Assembly (NCBI RefSeq): GCF_024199945.1
Contig: NZ_JANADP010000001.1
Span: 6,200,001 to 6,264,000, forward strand
Length of the DNA: 64,000 nucleotides
Direction of reading: 5' to 3'
Origin: Bradyrhizobium sp. CCGUVB4N
GTDB taxonomy: Bacteria; Pseudomonadota; Alphaproteobacteria; Rhizobiales; Xanthobacteraceae
Every line of letters starts with the position of its first letter. Position 1 is the stretch's first letter. The notes under the pieces are model-generated. The model did not search any database and was not told where the DNA came from. It saw only the letters and a program-made list of their open reading frames with translations. Made by a program: the position numbers and the translations under genes. Positions 32,145-40,586 of the stretch are shown piece after piece.

Positions 32145-33137
32145 ATGAACGGTAGCCCTATCACTTTCATCGTCGCGTTCATCGTCGTGCTGGCGTTGAT
32201 CGGCGTCGCGGCGTGGCTGGTCCGCCGATTCGCGACCACCCGGCTCGGCGCCAACACCCAGCGCGGCAGGATGCCCCGGCTTGCCGTGATCGACGCGGCC
32301 GCCGTCGATGGCCGCCGGCGCCTGGTGCTGGTGCGCCGTGACAATGTCGAACATCTCCTGATGATCGGCGGCCCGACCGACATCGTCGTCGAACCGAATA
32401 TCGTGCGCGCCGCAGCCGGCCGCGACCAGATTCCGCAGCGTCCCAGCGCCGCCGAGCCGCCGCGCCTCGCCCCAATGCCCGATGCCGGCAGCTGGGCCGA
32501 CGAAGCGCCGCGCCCCGAAGTGCTCGACCATCCCGAGCCGCAGATGCCCGAGCCGCCGCCGCGGCCCGCACGTCCGCCCTTCGCCGACGAAGTCCGCCGG
32601 CCGGCGCCCGCTCTGGCCGAACGCCGCAGCGAACCGGCCCTCGGCAGCTTTTCGCCGGAACCGATGCCGCCGCGTCCCGAGCGTGAGCCCCGCCCCGAGC
32701 CGATGCCGCCGCGCGTTGCGCGCAGCGAGCCGCCGTTGATGCCGCGCCCGCCGCGCGCGAGCGAGCCGGCCAAGGTGCCGCCGGTGCGTGCCGAGCGCGC
32801 AGCCGCGCCACCGCCTCCGCCGCCCGTGCCGCAGGCCCCGCCGGGACTACAGGCTCCGCCCGTTCCGCCGCCGGCCCCTGCCGCCGCGCCGTCGAGTGCC
32901 GAGCAAAATCTCGCCGAGATGGCCCAGCGCCTCGAGGCGGCGCTCCGTCGTCCGGCCGGCGAGACCATCGCCCCGCCGGTTGCGCCGGAGCCGCCCGCCG
33001 CTCCGCCGCGCGCCGCCCGCGTTGAGCCGCCGGCCCCTCCCGCGCCGCCGGCCAGACCGGCTCCGGAAAAGACCAGCTTTGAAAATCTCGAAGACGAGAT
33101 GGCCTCGCTGCTCGGCCGTCCGAAGCCGTCTTCGTGA
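32145..33137 (+). CDS. fliO: flagellar biosynthesis protein FliO with a long proline-rich tail, 330 aa
   Basis: FliO is a small inner membrane protein that helps FliP assemble. The core is at the N-terminus: a membrane helix (FIVAFIVVLALIGVAAWLV, residues 8-26), then PRLAVIDAAAVDGRRRLVLV and EHLLMIGGPTDIVVEPNI, the usual SH3-like cytoplasmic domain. After residue 90 it has about 240 residues of Pro/Ala/Arg/Glu-rich, probably disordered sequence. Typical FliO is 100-150 residues. It overlaps fliP by four bases, so the pair is translationally coupled. Confidence 0.88.
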   Translation: MNGSPITFIVAFIVVLALIGVAAWLVRRFATTRLGANTQRGRMPRLAVIDAAAVDGRRRLVLVRRDNVEHLLMIGGPTDIVVEPNIVRAAAGRDQIPQRPSAAEPPRLAPMPDAGSWADEAPRPEVLDHPEPQMPEPPPRPARPPFADEVRRPAPALAERRSEPALGSFSPEPMPPRPEREPRPEPMPPRVARSEPPLMPRPPRASEPAKVPPVRAERAAAPPPPPPVPQAPPGLQAPPVPPPAPAAAPSSAEQNLAEMAQRLEAALRRPAGETIAPPVAPEPPAAPPRAARVEPPAPPAPPARPAPEKTSFENLEDEMASLLGRPKPSS

Positions 33138-33910
33138 GGCTGCCGTCCTTCCCGCGTAGAGTTCTTGTCCCTTCTGTTCTGATCGCCGCGGCCTTGCTCG
33201 CCACGGGTTTGCTTGCCTCGCCTGCGCATGCGCAGGACATCAGCATCAATCTCGGCGGCGGCGGTGCTGGCGGTGGCGGCGTCACCGAGCGCGCGATCCA
33301 GCTGATCGCGCTGCTCACGGTGCTGTCGATCGCGCCGTCGATCCTGATCATGATGACGTCGTTCACGCGCATCGTGGTCGTGCTGTCGCTGCTGCGGACC
33401 GCGATGGGCACGGCGACAGCGCCGCCCAACTCGGTGATCCTGGCGCTGGCGATGTTCCTCACCTTCTTCGTGATGGGACCGGTGCTGCAGAAATCCTACG
33501 ACGACGGCATCCGCCCGCTCGTCGCCAACCAGATCGGCGTCGAGGACGCGCTCCAGCGCGCCTCCGTGCCCTTGCGCGGCTTCATGCAGAAGAACGTGCG
33601 CGAGAAGGATCTGAAGCTGTTTCTCGATCTCTCCGGCGAGCCGCCGCCGGCGACGCCCGATGAGCTTGCGCTGCGCATCCTCGTCCCCGCCTTCATGATC
33701 TCCGAGCTGAAGCGCGCCTTCGAGATCGGTTTCCTGCTGTTCCTCCCGTTCCTGATCATCGACCTCGTCGTCGCCTCGGTGCTGATGTCGATGGGCATGA
33801 TGATGCTGCCGCCAGCGACGATCTCGCTGCCGTTCAAGCTGATCTTCTTCGTGCTGGTCGACGGCTGGTCGCTGGTGGCGGGAAGCCTGGTGCAGAGTTA
33901 CGGGGGGTAG
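33134..33910 (+). CDS. fliP: flagellar export protein FliP, 258 aa
   Basis: FliP forms the core of the export pore. It has a cleavable signal peptide, a glycine-rich segment, and the conserved SIAPSILIMMTSFTRIVVVL and LRTAMGTATAPPNSVILAL, then a loop domain and two last helices with LPFLIIDLVVASVLMSMGMM. The start is a GTG at 33134 overlapping the fliO stop. Unusually for this family order, fliP is not next to fliQ-fliR, which are in the divergent operon. Confidence 0.94.
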   Translation: MRLPSFPRRVLVPSVLIAAALLATGLLASPAHAQDISINLGGGGAGGGGVTERAIQLIALLTVLSIAPSILIMMTSFTRIVVVLSLLRTAMGTATAPPNSVILALAMFLTFFVMGPVLQKSYDDGIRPLVANQIGVEDALQRASVPLRGFMQKNVREKDLKLFLDLSGEPPPATPDELALRILVPAFMISELKRAFEIGFLLFLPFLIIDLVVASVLMSMGMMMLPPATISLPFKLIFFVLVDGWSLVAGSLVQSYGG

Positions 33911-33934
33911 TCGCCGCGATTTCCGCAGGCCCCC

Positions 33935-34168
33935 TTACTTCACGTCATACTGCTTGCTGAGGTGATCGCCGATCTGCACCAGCATGGCGACGCTTTCGGG
34001 AAAGCCGGGCTTGGCGCGCGTCGCCTGGTCGGCATCGGCGCGGAACTCCCAGCTGTCGCCGTCGCGGACGATCGAGATGGACATGCCCTCGGGGCCGTCG
34101 GTATGGACCTTCAACTCGGCACGCGCCATGGCGATGAGTTCGGCTTCGGTCTTGGCAGGCTTGCTCAT
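33935..34168 (-). CDS. small hypothetical protein, 77 aa
   Basis: Function unknown. The sequence has an N-terminal helix (KTEAELIAMARAELKVH) and a beta part (MSISIVRDGDSWEFRADAD), then a C-terminal helix. It is soluble, with no signal peptide. GGGAG precedes the ATG. It lies convergent to fliP with 24 bases between the stops and has no clear operon partner. Confidence 0.65.
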   Translation of the reverse strand: MSKPAKTEAELIAMARAELKVHTDGPEGMSISIVRDGDSWEFRADADQATRAKPGFPESVAMLVQIGDHLSKQYDVK

Positions 34169-34247
34169 ATCGTCGCTCTCCCGGCGTGAAGATACACAGG
34201 TTGCCGTCTCGCCCGGCGCCTGTCGAGAGGCCAGAAGTAGCAGGGTT

Positions 34248-34357
34248 CCTAAAGCGCGATACGCGCTTTAGGTTATTGTTTGAGCATGATCTCCGCGCAA
34301 ACGCGTTCCGCGTTTGTCGCGAGGGAAAACCGCGGCGCACTTTTCCGGATCATGCTC
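34248..34357. repeat. intergenic palindromic element with nested hairpins
   Basis: Perfect arms CCTAAAGCGCG/CGCGCTTTAGG (34248-34258, 34262-34272) are followed by GAGCATGATC (34282-34291) pairing with GATCATGCTC (34348-34357), with AAACGCG/CGCGTTT between them. This is the layout of a dispersed element common in Rhizobiales. It borders the stop of the large TPR gene and may serve as its 3' end. Confidence 0.75.
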
Positions 34358-37300
34358 TATCGCGTCATCTTGATCTGCCGCACGACCGGAATCGTCGGCA
34401 GCGAGCCGGTATGATCGGTCTCGTCCTTGGCCTGCGGGGCGGCCGGTGCGCGGGCGGTGGCGTCGGGGAAGCGCTGCTTCATCTCGCGGAGGAAGCCATC
34501 GAGCGTGTCGACGCTTGCGGCGAGTTTTGCAATGTCGGCGAATTCGGCGCTGGACGCCGCGGCCGGCTTGCTGGCGATGTCGAAGGCGAGCCGGTCCGCG
34601 CTCTCGCTCATCAGGGGTGCGTATTTCTCGCGGAAGCGTGACAACCCGATCGAGTCGTCGGCCAGCGCATAGCCGACGGCGGCGCGGATGATGTCGCTCT
34701 TCTCCACCGCATTGAGCGGCTTGAAGTCGCGGAAGCGGTCGCCGTAATAGAGCTCGATCTGTTCGGCGGATTCGCGCCAGCGACGACCTGCCCAGAAGAT
34801 GTCGGACCGCAGCCGCAGCACCTCGCGGCCACTGACGTTGGAGACGATGTCGAGTGCGAGATCATGGCGGCCGACGTCGCTCTGCGCGCGCGCTTCCAGC
34901 AGCAGGCGTTGCTGTCGCAACTCGCCGGAGAGATCGCTGATGCGGCTCGCGCGCAGCGCCGTGATCGCCATGTCGGGCTTGCGGTTGGCGAGGTAGATCA
35001 TGGCAAGGCGCGCGGCGACCTGCGCGCGCGCGGCACCTTCGAGGCGGTGGTCGACCTGGTATTGCAGCAGCTCGGCGGCCTGGTCGAGCAGATCGATCGA
35101 GGCGAGACGATCGGCCAGGCGGCGGATCAGCTCGTCACCGCGGCGGCCGATCGGCGTCAGCTCGCGGAACTCATAGAACATCCCGAGCGCCTCGACCGGC
35201 GGCAGCTCGTCGCCCTTCGGCCCCAGGAAGATCTGCGTAAACAGATCAGAGGCCAGATCCTGCGCCTGGCGCGAGGCTTCCGCATTCGGCTGCAGCTTGG
35301 TCGCGGTCCGCGCCGCGGTGAGCGCATCGCGATAACGCCCATTCTCGGAATAGAGCTGCGACAGCATCTGCAGCGTCTTGACCTCGATCGCGTCACCGCG
35401 CCACGTCATCGACAGCGTCTCGAGCTCCTTCAGCGCGTCTTCCTTGCTGATCTCGTCACGCTTCTGCCGCAGCGCGACCTCGAGCTGCTTGGCTTCCGCC
35501 GCTGCCTGCCGGTCATTCGAGGCGCCCGCGAACTTGTAGTCGTCGAGCGCGTCCTTGTCGTGGCCGAGCGCCTCGGCGAGCCGGCCGCGCAACACGGCAA
35601 AGCCGGGCGCAGCTTCCGGCGACACGCCGACCACCTCGATCTCGCCGCGGCGCTTGGAGGCGCCGGCATAGTCCTTCACCTCGAGCGAGGCGCGCATCGC
35701 ATCCATCGTCACGATGCGCTGGATGTCGAGCGGCAGCGAGGCGATGGCGAATTCGACATTCTTGAACTTCTCGCGGGCATCCGCCCATTTGCCCTGGCGC
35801 GCATAGGCGAGCGCCTTCCAGAGCTGCGAGTCGTGGCTGTTGCCGATCACGGGATTGGCGAGATCCTTCAGGCCTAATGCAGGCCGTCCGATCAGGATGC
35901 TCGAGATCGCATGCACGATCAACGCGCCGCTCTCCTCCTTGTTGAGGGGATCGCTCAGCATCAATTCGGTCACGGACTTGGCTTCGTGATACATCGCGCG
36001 CGACATGTAGAACTGCGCGAGGTCGAGCCGCGGCAGCGAACGCTGTGCCGGCTCGACGGCGGAGATCGCCGCAATCAATTCGCTCTGGCGCGTCCAGAAC
36101 TCTTCCGACTGGCCCTTGCGCCAGCCCTCGGGATTGAAGACCGGCCGCACCGCAGTCGGTGCGCGCTCGGCCGAAACGTCGACCGGCGACAGCGTCAGGC
36201 CGCCCTTCTTGCCGAGGATGACCTTGTCCGATCCGACCTCGACGCCGACCTCGTCGGAGTTCGGCCGGATCGCGATGCCGTGGGCAGATTCCAGCAGCGA
36301 GAGATCGACGAGATCCTGCCGCTTGATGAAACCGCGAACCGGCCGCTGCGCGGTGACGACATAGAGCATGTCGCCGGCGTCGGGATCGGTGAGCTTGTGC
36401 ATCAGGCCCGGATTGGCGAAGGGGATCGCGATGTTGGCGAGCGCGGGATCGGTGATGTTGCGCGACATCATCAGCGGCAGCGGCGTTGCCTGGATCTTGT
36501 CGGCGAGCGTGAGCAGCCAGTTGGTCTCCTTGCCGACCTCCTCGCTGGTCAGCGAATAGACCAGCGGACGGGTGAGACGGATGCGCACCGCCTGCCCCTT
36601 CTCGAGCGGCATGCGGCTGACCTCGCCGATCATGGCACCGCCTTTGGTGCGGATCGCTTCGACGTCGATCGGCTTTGGCGAGTCGAACACCAGCCACACC
36701 GTGTCGCCGCGGCGGAACGCGGCGGCGGGCGTTGAGACCTGAAGCGGGAACGTCACGCTCAGGCCGTCGCTGTCACGCCGCGCATCGACACTCGCCGCAG
36801 CGGGCGGTGGCGAAGCTTGGGCTTCGACGGGCGCAGCCTTGGACGTTTCCTTAGGCGTTTCCTTGGTCGCTTCCTTCGGTGCTTCCTTGGCAGCTTCCTT
36901 GGGCTCTTCCTTAATCGGTTCCTTCGCGGCTTCCTTCACGGCCTCTTTGGGCGCTTCGGTCACCACGGGCTTGGCAGGAGCGGCAGGCACGGCGGCTTCC
37001 GTCGCGGGTGGCGCGGGCTTGGGCGCTTCCGTGACGCGCGGAGCTTCGGTCGAATTTATTGCCGCTGCCGGCTTTGGCGCCTCGGCGGGCGGCATCGCCG
37101 CGGGCGCTTCCGGCTTCACCTCGGGCTTCACGTCAATTTTGGCTTCGCGCGCGATCGTCTCCGAGGTCGGCGGCTTGATCTCGCCATGGGCGTCCTTCGG
37201 CTTTGCGGCCGCCGGCTTTTCAGTGGCCGACGCCGGCCCGTGACCGCTGGCTTCGGCCTTCGCGATCGCCGCTTCAGGTGTTGCCGCCGTCTTGCCCTTG

Positions 37301-38157
37301 TCGGGCTGGAAGGCGATGTCGACGACGTAGTTCTTGTCGTCGCGGAAGGAGTGCACGTCGGAATCGCCGATCAGCGCAATCTCGACGCTGGTCTGGTCGA
37401 TATCGGACTTCTGCTTGATCGACGCGACGTTCGGCGGCGCGGCGACGACGGCATCTGCAAGGTCGAAGCTGAGATTGGCGTTGAAGGCGAGCGTCAGCTT
37501 CTGCTCGTTGAGCACGGAGGAGACACCGACGCCGTCGGGCATCTCGAACACGAAGCGCACGAAGGTCGGCTGCATCGAGGCGCGCACGCGGATCGGCGGA
37601 CGCTTCTTGCCTTCGGCCGCCGCGCGCTGGGCGCGCAGCGCGCGTTCGGCAGCGCGCGCGCGCTCGGCGAGTTCCTTGACCACCTCCTGAGGCAGGCTGG
37701 GCGGCGGCCCCTTCCAGCCTTCCGGCATCAGATCGACGAAGGTACGCTCGCCGGCATTCATGGTGTTGACGGTGACGCGACGCGCCAGCGACAGCCTGAT
37801 CGCGCTGCCGTCGGGATCGCGCCGGGCCGAGTTGACGTAGTCGGGTGCGCCTTCCGGCACCCGGTCGACGGGAACGTCAACGGGACGATCGAAGCGGATG
37901 ATGAGGATGGAACCGGCGGTCGTCACCTCGGAGGGCACGTCTTCGCCGAGCTTGATCACGAGACGGGCAAAACCACCGCCGGCTGAAAAGCTCGCCTCGC
38001 CCCGAACCGTATCGGCCGCTCGGGCACCATGATGAAGGCCGATCAGCAGGCAGGCAGCCAGCACGGGTGCCTTGCTAATATGACGCGACAGCGCCTGCGC
38101 CAAAGCGCGGGCTCGCGACACAAATCCAGCGGCAGCCTTCTGCGCCATTGGCGGCAT
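34357..38157 (-). CDS. very large envelope protein with TPR-type repeats, 1266 aa
   Basis: The N-terminal 48 residues look like an export signal (VLAACLLIGLHHGARAA). Residues about 55-115 and 190-270 have AMIN-like beta domains (FARLVIKLGEDVPSEVTT, IRVRASMQPTFVRFVFEM). Residues about 290-460 form a Pro/Ala/Lys/Glu-rich linker with repeated KEA units. After a third beta domain (RRGDTVWLVFDSPKPIDVEA), the C-terminal 550 residues are helical TPR-like repeats. The protein is probably periplasmic or tied to peptidoglycan. Two TTAA-N7-TTAA boxes lie upstream (38226 and 38332), and it sits inside the flagellar cluster, so a structural or motility role is likely. No standard flagellar name fits. Confidence 0.8.
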   Translation of the reverse strand: MPPMAQKAAAGFVSRARALAQALSRHISKAPVLAACLLIGLHHGARAADTVRGEASFSAGGGFARLVIKLGEDVPSEVTTAGSILIIRFDRPVDVPVDRVPEGAPDYVNSARRDPDGSAIRLSLARRVTVNTMNAGERTFVDLMPEGWKGPPPSLPQEVVKELAERARAAERALRAQRAAAEGKKRPPIRVRASMQPTFVRFVFEMPDGVGVSSVLNEQKLTLAFNANLSFDLADAVVAAPPNVASIKQKSDIDQTSVEIALIGDSDVHSFRDDKNYVVDIAFQPDKGKTAATPEAAIAKAEASGHGPASATEKPAAAKPKDAHGEIKPPTSETIAREAKIDVKPEVKPEAPAAMPPAEAPKPAAAINSTEAPRVTEAPKPAPPATEAAVPAAPAKPVVTEAPKEAVKEAAKEPIKEEPKEAAKEAPKEATKETPKETSKAAPVEAQASPPPAAASVDARRDSDGLSVTFPLQVSTPAAAFRRGDTVWLVFDSPKPIDVEAIRTKGGAMIGEVSRMPLEKGQAVRIRLTRPLVYSLTSEEVGKETNWLLTLADKIQATPLPLMMSRNITDPALANIAIPFANPGLMHKLTDPDAGDMLYVVTAQRPVRGFIKRQDLVDLSLLESAHGIAIRPNSDEVGVEVGSDKVILGKKGGLTLSPVDVSAERAPTAVRPVFNPEGWRKGQSEEFWTRQSELIAAISAVEPAQRSLPRLDLAQFYMSRAMYHEAKSVTELMLSDPLNKEESGALIVHAISSILIGRPALGLKDLANPVIGNSHDSQLWKALAYARQGKWADAREKFKNVEFAIASLPLDIQRIVTMDAMRASLEVKDYAGASKRRGEIEVVGVSPEAAPGFAVLRGRLAEALGHDKDALDDYKFAGASNDRQAAAEAKQLEVALRQKRDEISKEDALKELETLSMTWRGDAIEVKTLQMLSQLYSENGRYRDALTAARTATKLQPNAEASRQAQDLASDLFTQIFLGPKGDELPPVEALGMFYEFRELTPIGRRGDELIRRLADRLASIDLLDQAAELLQYQVDHRLEGAARAQVAARLAMIYLANRKPDMAITALRASRISDLSGELRQQRLLLEARAQSDVGRHDLALDIVSNVSGREVLRLRSDIFWAGRRWRESAEQIELYYGDRFRDFKPLNAVEKSDIIRAAVGYALADDSIGLSRFREKYAPLMSESADRLAFDIASKPAAASSAEFADIAKLAASVDTLDGFLREMKQRFPDATARAPAAPQAKDETDHTGSLPTIPVVRQIKMTR

Positions 38158-38225
38158 TTCTTCCGGTTCGGCGGGTCATGCCGGCACTGGCGCCGGCCCG
38201 TGCCGTCGACTGTAGGTTTTGCCAA

Positions 38226-38240
38226 TTAAGGACTTGTTAA
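38226..38240. promoter_or_regulatory. CtrA-type box upstream of the large TPR gene
   Basis: TTAA-GGACTTG-TTAA matches the consensus exactly, 69 bases before the start at 38157. Confidence 0.65.
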
Positions 38241-38331
38241 TGCTGTAATGAGGACTTGATCGCGCACAGGGGGACGCGACGCCTCGCTCGTGGACCGAGA
38301 CGTTCGCGCGCCGAATCTGGGAAGCAAAGGG

Positions 38332-38346
38332 TTAAGGAGGTGTTAA
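38332..38346. promoter_or_regulatory. second CtrA-type box upstream of the large TPR gene
   Basis: TTAA-GGAGGTG-TTAA matches the consensus exactly. It lies 92 bases beyond the first box, in the same intergenic region. Confidence 0.6.
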
Positions 38347-38401
38347 CGCCCCGTCCTCGCGCGCACCGTCATCGGCCGCGTGGGCGCAAAAAGACGGCCA
38401 A

Positions 38402-38596
38402 TCAAGCGCCGCCATTGGCCGGCAAGAAGCTTATCTCGCCTTGCGCTTCGCGAACTGACTGCATGCTCGATCGCTCTTCCGAGATTCGACTCTCGATGTA
38501 CTCACGCTCGAGATCCGTCAGCTGCGTGTTCAACAACCGCTGATAGCGGCGAATGCTGTCGTCGTGAGCTCGAATGAGCGCGAACCTTGCATCCAT
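38402..38596 (-). CDS. small helical hypothetical protein, 64 aa
   Basis: Function unknown. The ATG at 38596 follows GGAGG with a five-base spacer; an earlier GTG is less well placed. The sequence is mostly helical and charged (RFALIRAHDDSIRRYQRLL, then DLEREYIESRISEERSSM), compatible with a short coiled coil. It is soluble, with no signal peptide. It lies 36 bases after the TPR gene at 38633-39496 on the same strand. Confidence 0.6.
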   Translation of the reverse strand: MDARFALIRAHDDSIRRYQRLLNTQLTDLEREYIESRISEERSSMQSVREAQGEISFLPANGGA

Positions 38597-38632
38597 ATGC
38601 ACCTCCGATTCGTTCCGCGTGACCAGGCCAAC

Positions 38633-39496
38633 TCAGTCGGAAGCGACGCCAAAACGTGTGAACTCGTCGCCGATGTTCCCCTGAATTGTCTTGGCTGCCG
38701 AAATGTCGGCATCCCCGCCAACCCCGTCGCCTTGCTTCAGTTTGGCAAGCCCGCGGCCAAAAAGCGCGCTGGCCAATGCCGGGGCAGCTCGCAGGGCAGA
38801 ATTGTAGTCGTTGATCGCGGCGCCGAATTCACCCATCTTCAGGTGGATTAGTCCGCGCGAATCGTACACGGCAGCGCTGGTCGATCCCGATTGAAGCGCT
38901 CTGTCGCAATCCTCCAGCGCCGCCTGCCAGGCGCCGAGAACGGCCCGGGTCCAGCATCGTCCGCTCCATGCGGACTGCAGGTCGGGCTGGAGGCGAATTG
39001 CCTCGTCGTAGTCGCGCGCCGCGCGCTGGTGGTCCTTCTTCTTCAGATAGGCTCCGGCGCGGTTGACGAAGGCAGCGCCGTAGCCGGGATCGAGCTTGAT
39101 CGCACTATCGAAGGCTTCGATCGCGAGTTCAAATTCGCCTTGCCTCAGATGAGCCACGCCGCGGTTGTTGAAAGCCTTCGCGTATGTCGGATTGAGTGTG
39201 ATCGACTGATCGAAATCGCGGAGCGCCCTGTCATAGTCGCCCCTTGCGGTGTAGGCGTTGCCGCGATTGTTATAGGCGATGGCCAGAGCTGTGGTCGGAC
39301 CTTGACGCGCCTCTATGAAAGCCGTGCAGGCGTCGATCCGGGTATCGAGCGGGGTGGCACCGGTCCCGTTGCATAATTCGATCTTGCTGAGATAGCTGTC
39401 CTTCACCTTGGCGTTCTGGGCTGCGACCGGCAGGCCGACCAACAGCAAGACGACAAGTGCGATTCCGCCTTCAGCGATGGAGGACCTTGCTTCCAT
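38633..39496 (-). CDS. secreted TPR protein, 287 aa
   Basis: A signal peptide (GGIALVVLLLVGLPVAAQ) is followed by about six tetratricopeptide repeats from residue 70 on. They are recognisable as AIAYNNRGNAYTARGDYDRA, AKAFNNRGVAHLRQGEFELA and AAFVNRAGAYLKKKDHQRA, with further units. Two cysteines early in the mature part (IELCNGTG and DACTAF) could pair. It is a probable periplasmic scaffold. It lies next to the FecR-domain gene (51 bases downstream of it) and near the VCBS adhesin, so it may help assembly or control of that surface protein. Confidence 0.85.
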   Translation of the reverse strand: MEARSSIAEGGIALVVLLLVGLPVAAQNAKVKDSYLSKIELCNGTGATPLDTRIDACTAFIEARQGPTTALAIAYNNRGNAYTARGDYDRALRDFDQSITLNPTYAKAFNNRGVAHLRQGEFELAIEAFDSAIKLDPGYGAAFVNRAGAYLKKKDHQRAARDYDEAIRLQPDLQSAWSGRCWTRAVLGAWQAALEDCDRALQSGSTSAAVYDSRGLIHLKMGEFGAAINDYNSALRAAPALASALFGRGLAKLKQGDGVGGDADISAAKTIQGNIGDEFTRFGVASD

Positions 39497-39547
39497 GTCA
39501 GGCTCCCGATCTTCTGAGATCTGGCGATGGCACGGTTAGCACCAATT

Positions 39548-40195
39548 CTAGCAGCCGCGGCAAATGTTCAGATTGAGCCTGTGCTCGACCCTTTGCTCGG
39601 CTTTGGGCGCCCCCGCTGCGCCGGACTTCTTCGTATATTTGTTCTTGCCCTCTTCGATGAGAGTGGAGAATCTGGTGGTTCCGTCGTCCGAAATTTCGAC
39701 GTGAGGTGTGGTCCCTCGAATGCCCATCGTGGCAACCGGCGTTTCGATCTTCATGTCGCCGGTCTTCGCAACCTGGCCGGCAACAAAAACGAACGTCCCC
39801 CGGGTCAGATTGAAAACCGTCGAATTGGACTTCCCAGTCGGGTCGTAGACATATTCGTCCAGCGTCATGTGGGCGTTGCTCGACAGGTTGAACGAAGTTC
39901 CATCGACAAAGTTGATGCCGACCCGTCCGTCGGCACCGGTTCGGACCACATCGCCCGAATAGACGGGATCTCCGATCTTCGTCTGGATGGCGTCGCCCGC
40001 GACGTTTGCCTGGACAATGGCGGCACCCGCATGCTCGATGATGACCGAGCCATCGGCCGCCACAACTTTCCCGATTGGCGTTGACGCCGAGTCCAGCACG
40101 GCACGACGCGGAGAATCGCTCTGCGCCTGGACTGCGCAGGCGGCCTGCGCGAGGACGAGACCTGCCACGAGAATAATCGTTGCACGAGTGCCCAT
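39548..40195 (-). CDS. FecR-domain periplasmic protein, 215 aa
   Basis: The ATG at 40195 follows AGAGGAGGAAGCC and opens a signal peptide ending AVQAQ. The FecR domain covers about residues 35-160: GKVVAADGSVIIEHAG, GDPVYSGDVVRTGADGRVGI, NFVDGTSFNLSSNAHMTL, and FNLTRGTFVFVAGQVAKTG. The C-terminal 40 residues are basic with two final cysteines (NICRGC). No sigma factor or TonB receptor is adjacent, so this is the stand-alone FecR type often found beside large secreted adhesins. It diverges from the VCBS gene at 40587. Confidence 0.85.
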   Translation of the reverse strand: MGTRATIILVAGLVLAQAACAVQAQSDSPRRAVLDSASTPIGKVVAADGSVIIEHAGAAIVQANVAGDAIQTKIGDPVYSGDVVRTGADGRVGINFVDGTSFNLSSNAHMTLDEYVYDPTGKSNSTVFNLTRGTFVFVAGQVAKTGDMKIETPVATMGIRGTTPHVEISDDGTTRFSTLIEEGKNKYTKKSGAAGAPKAEQRVEHRLNLNICRGC

Positions 40196-40586
40196 GGCTT
40201 CCTCCTCTAGAAAAGATATCGTCCTTGAGCATCCGAACGGCTTGGACAGCGTCGGTGAAGCCATCGCGCATCATGGCAGACCCGTCACAACAAGCCACGA
40301 CAGGCAAAATGGTTATTCCGGCTTAATCCGAATGGCTGATCGCGGTGCCCAAAAGAGCCACTATCCGCGCCCGGCAATTTCAAACAGCTTTTCTCAAAGC
40401 CGTGGCATCCGGCAAACGACAGCAGTTCTGCCGTGATCCGCCTGGGCGGAATTCTCGGAGACCACGGCCTTTAGCGGGCCTGACTGACGTTGCCGGCACA
40501 AAATTGTTCCCGATCGCGTGACGCGGCAAGCCGGCCAAGGTACGGCGACGGCTGCGGCCGACTGTTCGGGCAATCGGGGTTGAACA
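40196..40586. other. divergent intergenic region fecR-like/adhesin
   Basis: These 391 bases contain no supported gene. No CtrA-type box, sigma-54 site or clear palindrome was found. Base composition is more AT-rich than in the flanking genes around 40300-40420. It presumably carries both promoters. Confidence 0.4.

Noticed and set aside
31838..33229. 463-residue minus-strand frame opposite fliO
   Set aside because: It mirrors the proline-rich FliO tail as Gly/Ala/Arg repeats and covers the flgB/fliO control region.
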